From Planctomycetota bacterium (GTDB lineage Bacteria; Planctomycetota; UBA1135; UBA2386), in contig JADJWQ010000006.1 of the NCBI GenBank assembly GCA_016716265.1, positions 496,001 to 560,000 on the forward strand: 64,000 bases of DNA, read 5' to 3'. Every line of letters starts with the position of its first letter. Position 1 is the first letter of the stretch. The notes beneath the pieces are model-generated. The model was not told the DNA's origin. It saw only the letters and a list, made by a program, of their open reading frames with translations, and searched no databases. The position numbers and the translations under genes are program-made. This document shows, one piece after another, positions 54,963 to 63,735 of the stretch.

Positions 54963-57900
54963 ATGTCACGCTTCTTCATCGACCGGCCGATCTTCGCGAC
55001 GGTCGTCTCCATCGTCATCGTCGTGATGGGACTGGCCGCACTCCGCGGTCTGCCCGTCGCGGAGTACCCGAACCTCGCGCCGCCGACGATCAAGGTCTCC
55101 GCGAGCTACCCGGGCGCCGACGCACGGGTCGTCGCCGAAACCGTCGCGGCACCGATCGAGCAGGAGGTGAACGGCGTCGAGGGCATGCTCTACATGTCGA
55201 GCACCTCGTCCAGTGACGGCGCCTACTCGCTGACGATCACCTTCGAGACCGGCGTCGACCTCGACATCGCGTCGGTGCAGGTGCAGAACCGGGTCGCCGC
55301 CGCAGAGCCACGGCTACCGGAGGACGTACGCCGGCTCGGCATCAAGACGCAGAAGCAGATGCCGGACTTCGCGCATATGATCGGCATCTACGCGACCGGT
55401 GAGGACGAGGCCGTCGACGACGTCTTCCTGAGCAACTTCGCCCAGCTGCGGCTGCGCGACGAGCTGAAGCGACTGCCAGGCATCGGCGACGTGCAGTCGT
55501 TCGGGGCTGCCGAGTACTCGATGCGCATCTGGATCGACCCGGCGAAGCTCGAGGTCCGCGGCGTGACGGCCGGCGACGTGCTCGCGGCGATCCGCGAGCA
55601 GAACGTCCAGGTCGCGGCCGGCAAGATCGGCGAGCCGCCGACCACCGGCGACACCGCGTTCCAGTACTCGGTGCGCGTCGAGGGGCGGCTCACCGACCCC
55701 GAGGAGTTCGGGAACATCGTCGTGCGGACCGGAGCTGACGGCGCGGTGTTGCGGATACGCGACCTCGCGAGGGTCGAGCTGGGCGCAAGGAGCTACGGCA
55801 TCGCCTCGCGACTCGACCAGCAGCCGGCCGCGATCCTGGCGATCTACCAGCTGCCGGGGGCGAACCTCGTGCAGATCTCCGACGCGGTCGAAGCGAAGCT
55901 CGCCGAGCTCCGGCCGTCGTTCCCTGCGGGCGTCGCCGTCGACGTGGCGTTCAACGCAGCCGATGTGGTGCGAGCCTCGATCCGCGAGATCCTGATCACG
56001 CTGTTCATCGCCGCCGCGCTGGTGATCCTGACCGTGCTGGTGTTCTTGCAGGACTTCCGCGCGACCTTGATCCCGGCGGTCACCATTCCGGTGTCGCTCA
56101 TCGGCACCTTCGCCGTGATGTCGATGCTCGGCTTCTCGCTGAACACGCTGACGCTGTTCGGCCTGGTGCTGGCGATCGGCATCGTCGTCGACGACGCGAT
56201 CGTCGTGGTCGAGAACTGCGTGCGCAACGTCGAGGAGTCGGGACTCACGCCGAGGGAGGCAGCGGCCCGCGCGATGAAGGAGGTCACCGGCCCGGTGATC
56301 GCCACGACGCTGGTGCTGCTCGCCGTGTTCGTCCCGACCTCGTTCATGCCAGGCTTGACGGGCGTGATGTACCAGCAGTTCGGGCTGACGATCTCGGCCG
56401 CGACCGCGTTCAGCTCGATCAATGCGCTGACACTGAGTCCGGCGCTGTGCGGCGTGCTGCTGCGCAAACGCGCGGGCAAGGTCAATCCGCTGTTCCGGCT
56501 GTTCGACCGCGCGATCGAATGGAGCACGCGAGGCTACACGAAGATCGCCAGCGGGGCGGTCCGTAAGGTCGGCCTGACGCTGCTCGTCTTCGTCGCCTGC
56601 TCGGTCGGCGGAATCGCCGGCTTCGTATCGATCCCGACCGGCTTCGTGCCGCTCGAGGACAAGGGCTATCTGATGGTCGCAGCACAGCTGCCGCAGGCGG
56701 CGTCCGTCGACCGCACGGAACGAGTGGCGGATCAGGTCGACGAGATCATCGCTTCGACCCCCGGCGTGGCCCGCAATCTATCGATCCGCGGCTACTCGCT
56801 GCTGGACGGCGCGGCCAACCCGAACGTCGCGTCCAGCATCGTCGTGCTGGAGCCCTGGGAGCAGCGGCTCGGTGACGAGCTCCACGTGACCGGCATCGTG
56901 GCCCAGCTGCGGCGGCGACTCGCCGCGATCGACGCGGCGCAGATCGTCGCGTTCCCGGTGCCCTCGATCCCCGGCGTCGGGCTGGTCAGCGGCTTCGACA
57001 TGCAGGTTCAGGACCGTGGCGGTGTCGGGATCGACGCGCTGCAGACGGCGGCCGCGGACCTGATCCAGGCGGCCGCGGCGCAGTCATCGCTCGCCGGTCT
57101 CTACACCAGCTTCCGCGCCGACGTCCCGCAGCTGTTCGCCGAGGTCGACCGCGACAAGGTCAAGCAGCTGGGCATCCCGCTGTCGACGGTGTTCGACACG
57201 CTGCAGACCGGTCTGGGCGGCGCCTACGCGAACGACTTCGTGACCTTCAATCGCACCTACCAGGTGCGCGTGCAGGCGGAGGCGGAGAACCGTGCGACAC
57301 CCGGCGACCTGCAGCGGCTACGACTGCGTGACCCCGCCGGCCGGATCGTCCCGATCGGCGCGCTGGTCGACGTGCGCGAGGAGTTCGGGCCGTCGACGAT
57401 CAACCGCTTCAACCTGTTCCCGGCCGCGTCGGTCAAGGGCCAGGCCGCGGCCGGAGCGAGCTCCGGTGAGGCTTTGGCGCTGATGGAGCAGGCGGCGCAA
57501 AACACCCTGCCGACGTCGATGGGCTTCGAGTGGACCGGCCTGTCCTTCCAGGAGAAGCGCTCGGGAGGAGCGGGGCTGGTGTTCCTGCTCGCCGTGCTAC
57601 TCGTCTACCTGATCCTCGCCGCGCAGTACGAGTCCTGGAGCCTGCCGTTCACGGTGATCCTGGCGGTACCGCTCGGACTGGTCGGCGCGGCGATCGGCGT
57701 GGTCGTGCGCGGCTACGACGTCAACGTCTACACGCAGATCGGCCTCGTGCTGCTGATCGGTCTGGTGTCGAAGAACGCGATCCTGATCGTCGAGTTCGCC
57801 CGCGAGAAACGCCGCGAGGGCCTGTCACCAGCCGATGCGGCGATCGATGCCGCCCGGCTGCGCTTCCGGCCGATCCTGATGACGGCGTTCTCGTTCGTGC

Positions 57901-58079
57901 TCGGCACCTTCCCGCTGCTTATCGCGACCGGCGCAGGCGCGGGCTCGCGCACCGCGCTGGGGACCGTGGTGTTCGCCGGCTTGACCGTCGCCACCATTCT
58001 CGGCGTCGTGCTGACGCCGGCGATCTACCGGGCGGTACAGGGCATCGCCGAGCGAGTCGGCGGCCGGCCGAGGCCCTGA
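54963..58079 (+). CDS. RND multidrug efflux permease (AcrB/HAE-1 type)
   Basis: A 1038-residue pump of standard length. TM1 (FATVVSIVIVVMGLAALRGL) is followed by VAEYPNLAPPTIKVSASYPG, the pore and docking domains, and TM2-TM6 with the canonical proton-relay pair Asp410-Asp411 (AIGIVVDDAIVVVENCV). The block GFVPLEDKGYLMVAAQLPQA starts the second periplasmic half, and TM8-TM12 end with FRPILMTAFSFVLGTFPLLI. It resembles AcrB more closely than the two D-N permeases at 18274-24845. Substrates are probably hydrophobic toxic compounds; none can be named from sequence. No regulator gene is adjacent. Confidence 0.96.
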   Translation: MSRFFIDRPIFATVVSIVIVVMGLAALRGLPVAEYPNLAPPTIKVSASYPGADARVVAETVAAPIEQEVNGVEGMLYMSSTSSSDGAYSLTITFETGVDLDIASVQVQNRVAAAEPRLPEDVRRLGIKTQKQMPDFAHMIGIYATGEDEAVDDVFLSNFAQLRLRDELKRLPGIGDVQSFGAAEYSMRIWIDPAKLEVRGVTAGDVLAAIREQNVQVAAGKIGEPPTTGDTAFQYSVRVEGRLTDPEEFGNIVVRTGADGAVLRIRDLARVELGARSYGIASRLDQQPAAILAIYQLPGANLVQISDAVEAKLAELRPSFPAGVAVDVAFNAADVVRASIREILITLFIAAALVILTVLVFLQDFRATLIPAVTIPVSLIGTFAVMSMLGFSLNTLTLFGLVLAIGIVVDDAIVVVENCVRNVEESGLTPREAAARAMKEVTGPVIATTLVLLAVFVPTSFMPGLTGVMYQQFGLTISAATAFSSINALTLSPALCGVLLRKRAGKVNPLFRLFDRAIEWSTRGYTKIASGAVRKVGLTLLVFVACSVGGIAGFVSIPTGFVPLEDKGYLMVAAQLPQAASVDRTERVADQVDEIIASTPGVARNLSIRGYSLLDGAANPNVASSIVVLEPWEQRLGDELHVTGIVAQLRRRLAAIDAAQIVAFPVPSIPGVGLVSGFDMQVQDRGGVGIDALQTAAADLIQAAAAQSSLAGLYTSFRADVPQLFAEVDRDKVKQLGIPLSTVFDTLQTGLGGAYANDFVTFNRTYQVRVQAEAENRATPGDLQRLRLRDPAGRIVPIGALVDVREEFGPSTINRFNLFPAASVKGQAAAGASSGEALALMEQAAQNTLPTSMGFEWTGLSFQEKRSGGAGLVFLLAVLLVYLILAAQYESWSLPFTVILAVPLGLVGAAIGVVVRGYDVNVYTQIGLVLLIGLVSKNAILIVEFAREKRREGLSPADAAIDAARLRFRPILMTAFSFVLGTFPLLIATGAGAGSRTALGTVVFAGLTVATILGVVLTPAIYRAVQGIAERVGGRPRP

Positions 58080-58137
58080 CCGACCGCGCGGGCAAGAGAG
58101 CGAAGCCGCCCTGACCGACGAGGATGTCCGGCCGGCG

Positions 58138-59859
58138 GTGATCCCGACGATCCACGGCGGTCGCGGCGCGCGGGCCGGGACGCTCGCGGAACCGAGGAAC
58201 GATCTGCCGAGTGGCCCAGGTGCCCTTGCGATACGAGGTCGGCAACCCGATCCGGCTGCTGTCGGCCGTGCTCGCTCATGCTCTCGCTCGCCAGCCGCAG
58301 ACGACCCTCACGCAACACCGCCGTGTTCGAACCACACCGGGAAGGGAGCCGCTGTGGTCCGCCGATCGCGTCGACATCGCGCGCGAGCGTTGGTCCGAAC
58401 GCGCCGCGCGCGTCGCGTGCTGTGCCTGGGTCACACCGGCGAGATCGTTGGGCAGTGGGACGAGACGATCCGGCGCGTCTGGCCGGGCGCCGACCTCGGC
58501 GTCGTCGCTGCGAAGCTCGATCGCCGCGAGTATGGGCACGCGATCACGGGGGCGAGCGTGCTGTAGGCGGTCTACCGCGACCCGGCGCGGCTCGGCGACG
58601 CGCTCGACCTGATCGTCGCCGACCAGTGCCACTTGGTCCCGCCGCGACCGTCGAGCATGTTCGGGGCGTTGTTCGCCGCGCATCCCGAGGCGGCGATCCT
58701 TGGGCTGACCGGCTCGCCGTGGCGACTCGACAGCGGCTCGATTGTGGGCGACGAGCCGGACAGTCTGTTCCGCGTCTCGCTCGCCGACGTCGACGCGCGC
58801 TACCTGATCCAGCTCGGCTACCTGGTGCCGCTGGCGACGAAGGCCGCGCGCGGCGAGCTCGACACGTCCGACGTCGCGATCCGCAACGGCGACTTCGCGT
58901 CGAACGAGCTCGCACTGCTCGCGAGCGAGCGCGACGCTGTCGACCGCGTCGTCGCCGAGGGGCTGGCGCTGACCGCGAGCCGGCGGACCGTGCTGTGGTT
59001 CGCCGTCGCTGTCGAGCACGCGACCGCGCTGCGCGACGAGCTGCGCCGGCGCGGCGAGCGTGCCGAGGTGGTGACTGGCGAGACTCCGCAGGCGGACCGA
59101 GCGGCGATCCTCGACACGTTCGCCGGTGGCAATCTCCGCCACGTCGTGAACGTCGCGGTCCTGCAGGCTGGCTACGACTGTCCGCCGATCGGCGCGGTGG
59201 TTATGGCCCGGCCGACATGCTCGCCGGCGCTGCGGACGCAGTGTGCGGGCCGCGGGCTGCGCCTGGCGCCCGGCAAGTCCGACTGCCTGCTGATCGACGT
59301 CGGCGGCAACTGGCGCCGCCTGGGGAGCCCGCTGCGCCCGCGTGCGCCGGCGAAGGGTCGCGACCGTCGCGAGGGAGACCACAGCGGTCCGCATGAGTGG
59401 AGCTGCAAGCACTGCCTGCAGGTGAACGAACCGACGGACTCGGTGTGCCGAGGCTGCGGTACGCCGAAGCCGCGGCGAGCGGACCCGACGCTGGGCCGCG
59501 CGCGCATCGTCGGCTTCGACGACCTGCCGCTGCTCGACGTCGAGGCGGTCGCCGTCCGCCTGCACGAGAAGCCCGGGAAGGCGCCGAGCCTGCGGGTGTC
59601 CTACCGGGCCGACGGGCGCTGGTTCTCCGAGTGCATCGCGTTCACCTCGGACAAGCCGTTCGCTCGCCACAAGGCGCGCGAGTGGTGGACGCGGCGATTC
59701 CCGGGCACGCGACAACCGGCGACTGCCGCCGACGCGCTGCGCCTGCCGATGCTGCGCGACCGGCTGCGCCGCATGACTGCGGCGATTCGGGTGGACGAGT
59801 CGGGCGAGTGGCCGCGGATCGTCTGGCACGAGCTGCACGTCCTCGCCGAGGCGCTGTAA
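58138..59859 (+). pseudogene. Decayed superfamily 2 helicase with C-terminal zinc ribbon
   Basis: The frame reads as a DEAD/DEAH-type helicase similar to phage and SSL2-like enzymes: RRVLCLGHTGEIVGQWDETI (motif Ia region), LDLIVADQCHLVPP (motif II), GLTGSPWRLD (motif III), ATALRDELRRRGERAEVVTG (IV), and QCAGRGLRLAPGK (VI). A zinc ribbon with two CxxC pairs (CKHC, CRGC) lies near 59403-59462. Three lesions argue against function. The Walker A region reads HTGKGAA instead of a GKT/GKS loop. Motif II reads DQCH with Gln for the catalytic Glu. An amber TAG at 58564 splits the frame. The part from 58633 on could still be translated as a 408-residue fragment. Confidence 0.75.
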
Positions 59860-60075
59860 CGAAGCCGAACGATCGCCATTGCTGCGTCCGGTCCGACCAA
59901 GGAGCCCGGCCCCGTCCGCCCGCATCCTGCGGGCTCTGACGGGATCCTCGGGGAACGTGCACCGATCCGGCGCGGCGGTGCCTTCGGGGCATGGACGCAT
60001 GCGACCTCCGACGGGAGGCCGAGTTGCTCGCGCTCGAAAGCCATCAGCATCGCGCCCATCGGCCGATCTACTCGG

Positions 60076-60945
60076 TTAGCGCTGGAAGCTCCAGCCGAAC
60101 GCGACGTCCGAGGCCCGCACGACTCCGGCCGAGACGTCGAACGAAAACGCTTGCCACCAGAGCGCGGGAAGCCCCGGAACGATCACTGCGTCGGGCACCA
60201 CGGCGCGCACGTCCACCGGGTCACCGATCGGGTTCACGGCAACGTCGATCGTGATGATCCCCGCGGGATCGAGCAGAAGTTCGCCCACGAGACCCGGAAC
60301 CGTCACGTTCGCGGTGGCCGTCGAGACGAGAAGCACCGTCGGGTTCCCCTGGCCGGCCTCGGCCGTAATGTTCAGGATGTGAGCGCGTGGGGGGTATGAA
60401 CTCGACTGGAGGTCGCGCTCCACGAATTCGAGGCGAGACAGCACGAGTGAGTCGGGACGCACGCGGCGAAGTTCGATGTTGTCGTAGAGCGAGACTTGGG
60501 CGGAGGTCGTGACGCGGACTGTCTGCGGAGCCGCGGTGATTCGAAACGACCCACACGCCTTCACGCGCACGGAGGGGTCCCCGGGCGCAACCCACTGGAG
60601 CGATTGTAGGGCGTTGGCGCCTTCGAAGGCCACACCACCGCGGGTCGCATTCCCGCCGACCCCGCCGATGCTGGCGCACGCGAAGTACAGGTCCGGGGTG
60701 CTAATTGTGATCTCCTGACGGATCTGTGTCGGCGAGTTGGTCTCAAGCGCCTGCGACGGCTGACGGTTGCCGTCTACGTCCGAGAGAGTCAGCCGCGCGC
60801 GACCGACGGTGGACGCGAACCACGGGTTGATGTTGAACTGCGACGCATCGAAGTCGCCGTTGACGATGAGGTTCCGCACGTTCGACACGTTCTGCGCCGA
60901 CACGGAGGCCGCGAGGACGAGGGCAACCGAGACAAGCCGTTTCAT
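60076..60945 (-). CDS. Secreted protein of unknown function
   Basis: A 289-residue exported protein (signal LVSVALVLAASVSAQ). It begins VRNLIVNGDFDASQFNINPW, a phrase typical of carbohydrate-binding-like jelly-roll domains in secreted proteins. It continues as a beta sandwich to about residue 165 (FRITAAPQTVRVTTSAQVSL). A second beta-rich domain (residues 185-289) ends VPGLPALWWQAFSFD and VRASDVAFGWSF, which resembles the C-terminal domain shared by other exported proteins here. The ATG at 60945 is preceded by TACTCT and 6 bases, with no Shine-Dalgarno. GC content is slightly lower than in core genes. Confidence 0.85.
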   Translation of the reverse strand: MKRLVSVALVLAASVSAQNVSNVRNLIVNGDFDASQFNINPWFASTVGRARLTLSDVDGNRQPSQALETNSPTQIRQEITISTPDLYFACASIGGVGGNATRGGVAFEGANALQSLQWVAPGDPSVRVKACGSFRITAAPQTVRVTTSAQVSLYDNIELRRVRPDSLVLSRLEFVERDLQSSSYPPRAHILNITAEAGQGNPTVLLVSTATANVTVPGLVGELLLDPAGIITIDVAVNPIGDPVDVRAVVPDAVIVPGLPALWWQAFSFDVSAGVVRASDVAFGWSFQR

Positions 60946-60951
60946 GCCCGC

Positions 60952-60957
60952 AGAGTA
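60952..60957 (-). promoter_or_regulatory. -10 box TACTCT adjacent to start codon
   Basis: On the minus strand TACTCT is followed by 6 bases and the ATG at 60945, again the leaderless arrangement. Confidence 0.45.
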
Positions 60958-61074
60958 GCGGCGGGGTCGCGCCGTCGTTGCTCGGATGCTCCCCCAGACG
61001 GCGGAGCGGCGGGCGTGACCGGGCCGACTGCTGCGGCTCGACGCGAGCGACCTGGCCACGCTGCGACGGGTGCT

Positions 61075-61080
61075 TAGGAT
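61075..61080 (+). promoter_or_regulatory. -10 box TAGGAT adjacent to start codon
   Basis: TAGGAT is followed by exactly 6 bases and the ATG at 61087, identical in layout to the box at 45078-45083. Confidence 0.55.
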
Positions 61081-61086
61081 GCGCTC

Positions 61087-61758
61087 ATGCCGTTCTCGCG
61101 CTGGCACCTGGTCGAGCTGACGGAGGACGACGGGCCGTCCCTCGCGTGGGCCGCGGTCGACGCCGTGTTGCTGAGCTGCTTGACCGATCCGGATGGCTCG
61201 ACGACCTACCGGCTGCACCGAGTCGACTGGGAGTCGGTCGCCGACCTCGACCTGGCGTCGGTCATCGAGGCTGCTGACGACGGGTCACCGATCCTCGAGG
61301 CCGAGGCCGTGGCGCTGCTCGAGGGCGAGCGTCCAGATGGCGCTGCGCGTTCGCTCTGTCGTCCGTCGGGAGATCCGATCGGGAGCAGGGAGCCCAAGAA
61401 CCGCCGGCGAGGACTGCACACCGGAAGCCTGATCCTCGGGCTAGCTCTCGGACTGATCCTCGGCGGCGGCGCGGTATCCGTGCTGTCGCAGCCGATCGCG
61501 CCTGGGCGATTCGAGCTTATCGAAGGGATGATGGACGGAGGGATCGTCTTCAGAGACACCGCGACAGGCGCTGTCTGGTTCACATACATGCTAGGAGGAG
61601 AGGCGCGGTGGATCCGGATGGTGCCTCCAGCCCCCACCGGATGGTGGCATTTCCCAGAGACCTTCAACGAGGAAGAGTTCGATGCTCTCCTGAAGGATAT
61701 GAACGAAGAATCCAAGCAGCGCCAGGCAGAGAGCAAGAGCGAGGGTAGGTCGCGCTGA
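61087..61758 (+). CDS. Membrane protein of unknown function with acidic N-terminal domain
   Basis: A 223-residue protein. Residues 1-80 are a soluble acidic domain (FSRWHLVELTEDDGPSLAWA, ADDGSPILEAEAVALLEGE). Residues 112-131 form a single membrane helix (TGSLILGLALGLILGGGAVS). Residues 135-223 are outside and end in a Glu/Lys/Ser-rich tail; WWHFPETFNEEEFDALLKDM looks amphipathic. The start is supported by the adjacent -10 box. A short piece resembling the end of the acidic domain occurs downstream at 62399-62461. The family is not recognised. It sits in the accessory part of the window. Confidence 0.75.
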   Translation: MPFSRWHLVELTEDDGPSLAWAAVDAVLLSCLTDPDGSTTYRLHRVDWESVADLDLASVIEAADDGSPILEAEAVALLEGERPDGAARSLCRPSGDPIGSREPKNRRRGLHTGSLILGLALGLILGGGAVSVLSQPIAPGRFELIEGMMDGGIVFRDTATGAVWFTYMLGGEARWIRMVPPAPTGWWHFPETFNEEEFDALLKDMNEESKQRQAESKSEGRSR

Positions 61759-62027
61759 CGCTCGGCGACGACGAGCTGCGCGGAATCCTCGCGGTCGGGC
61801 TCCCGCCCGACGAGCTCGCCGCGCTCGACGACCAGCTGGCTGCGGCTCGACCTCGAGGTGGCGGGCGCGTCTTCGACGACGTCGCCGAGTTCCGCATCGG
61901 GCTCCGCGTCGACCCACCGGTGCTGGCGGTCGGTCGTCGTTCTGACGGCGGGAAACGGCGCCTGCCGCTGGTGTGCTTCTCCCCGCGAGCGACGAAGTCG
62001 TTGCTGGCCAAGCGGTCAACTTCGTGA
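61755..62027 (+). pseudogene. Open frame without a normal start codon
   Basis: Ninety codons with the genome's coding bias (LTLGDDELRGILAVGLPPDE, FDDVAEFRIGLRVDPPVLAV) run from just after an in-frame TAG at 61746-61748 to TGA at 62025. No ATG or GTG is available at the front. A CTG overlapping the previous gene's stop (CTGA) is the only coupled option. The last 15 residues, basic and Ser-rich, look like out-of-frame sequence. It is probably a gene fragment truncated at both ends. Confidence 0.35.
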
Positions 62028-62070
62028 CCGCCGCCGCTGGCTCGAAGCGAGAGGCGTGCCTCGAGCGGCT

Positions 62071-62140
62071 ATGGATAACGCCCGTAAGTCATTATGCAAA
62101 AAATGTAGTTATATCGATATTGGTAGTTACGATCGTGTTG
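62071..62140. other. AT-rich islet in GC-rich DNA
   Basis: About 70 bases have a strikingly low GC content compared with everything around them. They include an A6 run, the perfect palindrome ATATCGATAT (62111-62120) and a direct repeat GTAGTTA (62105-62111 and 62123-62129) that flanks the centre of the palindrome. It lies between two gene fragments. Confidence 0.8.
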
Positions 62141-62461
62141 GTCCCGGACGCGTCGAGGTTGCATCCCGGGCCGCTGACGCACGATCCCGTCGCGGGCCAG
62201 GTGCCCATCGAGATGCCGTCGCCGATCGCCGTCGGGGAGGCGATCGCGTCCGGCCTGCCGCCCCCGACTGGGGTTCCCGCGTTCGATCCGGGCTGGTGGC
62301 GCGAGCCGACCGAGGCCGTCCTGCAGTTGGCACCAGAGGCGCTGCCAACGCGAAGGTGGCTCATCATCGTGATTCGGGAGGAGCCGGAAGTGGGCTAGCA
62401 GCAGCGCGACGACGGCGCACGGATCCTCGAGGTCGACCTGGCCGCGCTGCTCGAGGGCTGA
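62138..62461 (+). pseudogene. Gene fragment interrupted by an amber codon
   Basis: In one frame the sequence reads plausible protein (PDASRLHPGPLTHDPVAGQV, FDPGWWREPTEAVLQLAPEA, RRWLIIVIREEPEVG). It meets TAG at 62396 and continues QQRDDGARILEVDLAALLEG to TGA at 62459. The tail resembles ADDGSPILEAEAVALLEG in the protein at 61087-61758. The 5' end merges into the AT-rich islet without a start codon. This looks like the remains of a relative of that gene. The remaining bases to 62625 hold no gene. Confidence 0.4.
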
Positions 62462-62625
62462 GCGGCTGCAGGCTGCGCCCGCCGTCGCCCGGTTGCCGAT
62501 GGCCAGGCGCAGCGCCCGGACGCGACAGCGGGCCGCCTGCGGCGCCTGGCTCGATCCTGCGGGCAAGCCGCCCGTTGACTCTGCCGCGCCGCTGCGGGAC
62601 GCTTCGACGGCCCGAAGGAGGACCG

Positions 62626-63156
62626 ATGCGCTTCGCTGTTCTCGTGCTCGCTTCGCTGCTCGGCGCTGTCTCCGCCGCTGCGCAGGTCAACCAGCCGACG
62701 CTTCAATTCGGCGACTTCTCGACCGATGCCTACTACAGCGTCGAGGTGCGCTACAGCCAGCCCGTGCTGGTGCTCGTCGCGCGCGGTGGCAACATCCACA
62801 TTCAGTTCGGTGCAGGGCCTCATGCACCGCCCGGAATGCGGGTTCGCCTGCGCATGATCGAATCCGCTTCGCTCGTCGATCAACCGTGCCTCGCCGGGTG
62901 TGCTCTCTACCTGCAGAACCAGCACGACTTCGCCCACCGAATCGTCGACGTGGATACGGTCGGGTTCCATGTTCGGCCATCCGGCGGCTGGCCGATCTTC
63001 GAGAACGACTCCGGCGGGATCCTGTACTACAACCCCTACTACTGCACGGAATACGACCCCGTGCTCGGGTGCGCGCCGTTCTGGTGGACCGGGCAGCCTC
63101 GCTGCCAGTGTGGGCCGATCGGCGTCGCGATGGTCTGCACCATCGAGCTCTACTGA
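62626..63156 (+). CDS. Small secreted protein, tandem paralogue 1
   Basis: A 176-residue protein with a signal peptide (FAVLVLASLLGAVSAAAQ) and a strong GAAGGAGGA site before the ATG. The mature part is beta-rich: FGDFSTDAYYSVEVRYSQPV, LVARGGNIHIQFGAGP and VRLRMIESASLVDQPC. It has six Cys in the second half (CLAGCALYL, YYCTEYDPVLGC, PRCQCG) suited to disulfides, and it ends MVCTIELY. The next gene encodes a clear paralogue with the same order of motifs and an almost identical leader. No known family is recognised. Likely a periplasmic or extracellular beta-sandwich protein. Confidence 0.8.
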   Translation: MRFAVLVLASLLGAVSAAAQVNQPTLQFGDFSTDAYYSVEVRYSQPVLVLVARGGNIHIQFGAGPHAPPGMRVRLRMIESASLVDQPCLAGCALYLQNQHDFAHRIVDVDTVGFHVRPSGGWPIFENDSGGILYYNPYYCTEYDPVLGCAPFWWTGQPRCQCGPIGVAMVCTIELY

Positions 63157-63171
63157 CCGAAGGAGGATCCG

Positions 63172-63693
63172 ATGCGGTTCGCCTCTGTCGCGCTCTCCTT
63201 GCTGCTCGCCGCTGCGCCGGTCAGCGCGCAGACTCAACACGTGTTCGGCGACTTCTGGACCGAGAACGCCGTCTCCGTCGAGGTTCGTTTCGCGCAGCCC
63301 GTGCTGGTGCTCGTCGCGCTCGGAGGGCGGATCTACTTCGAGTTCGGGGCCCCGCCCGGCTACACGGGACCGCGCGTGCGGCTGCAGCTCCTTGAGTCTG
63401 CAACGCTCGTCAACACACCGGCTCAGCAAGGCTGCGCGCTCTACGTCGTCGGTCCGGGCGACGTGGGGACTCGACTAGCCAACGTCGATCAAGCGGGCTT
63501 CAATCTCGCGCTCGCGCCGAACACTGGCTACCGGTACTATGGGTCGCTCTCGGTCTGGCACAGCAGCCCGTATCTGTGCATGAGCCTCCCGGGTCCAGCC
63601 GAGGGCTGCCTCCCGAGGGACCCGAACGGCGTCTACGGCTGCCAGGCCGATCTCCTCGGCGCCGCGCTGGTGTTCGCGGTCGAGCTCTACTGA
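63172..63693 (+). CDS. Small secreted protein, tandem paralogue 2
   Basis: A 173-residue protein 15 bases after its paralogue, with the same ribosome site (GAAGGAGGA) and signal peptide style (SVALSLLLAAAPVSAQ). Shared blocks are FGDFWTENAVSVEVRFAQPV, LVALGGRIYFEFGAPP, VRLQLLESATLVNTP, GCALYVV and the ending LVFAVELY. It has five cysteines (QQGCALYV, SPYLCMSL, AEGCLPRD, GVYGCQAD and others), fewer than the first copy. The pair is probably one operon that arose by local duplication. Function unknown. Confidence 0.8.
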   Translation: MRFASVALSLLLAAAPVSAQTQHVFGDFWTENAVSVEVRFAQPVLVLVALGGRIYFEFGAPPGYTGPRVRLQLLESATLVNTPAQQGCALYVVGPGDVGTRLANVDQAGFNLALAPNTGYRYYGSLSVWHSSPYLCMSLPGPAEGCLPRDPNGVYGCQADLLGAALVFAVELY

Positions 63694-63724
63694 CGGCGAG
63701 ACGGCCGGGCGCGGATCGTCGCGG

Positions 63725-63730
63725 TAGGCT
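63725..63730 (+). promoter_or_regulatory. -10 box TAGGCT adjacent to start codon
   Basis: TAGGCT is followed by 5 bases and a GTG at 63736. It fits the leaderless pattern, with the closest spacing seen in the window. Confidence 0.35.
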
Positions 63731-63735
63731 TCGGA

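Noticed and set aside
58564..62398. Recoding of TAG as an amino acid
   Set aside because: Two gene remnants have in-frame TAG, but normal genes (29591-30307 and 47669-48235) end in TAG, and the affected genes carry other lesions.
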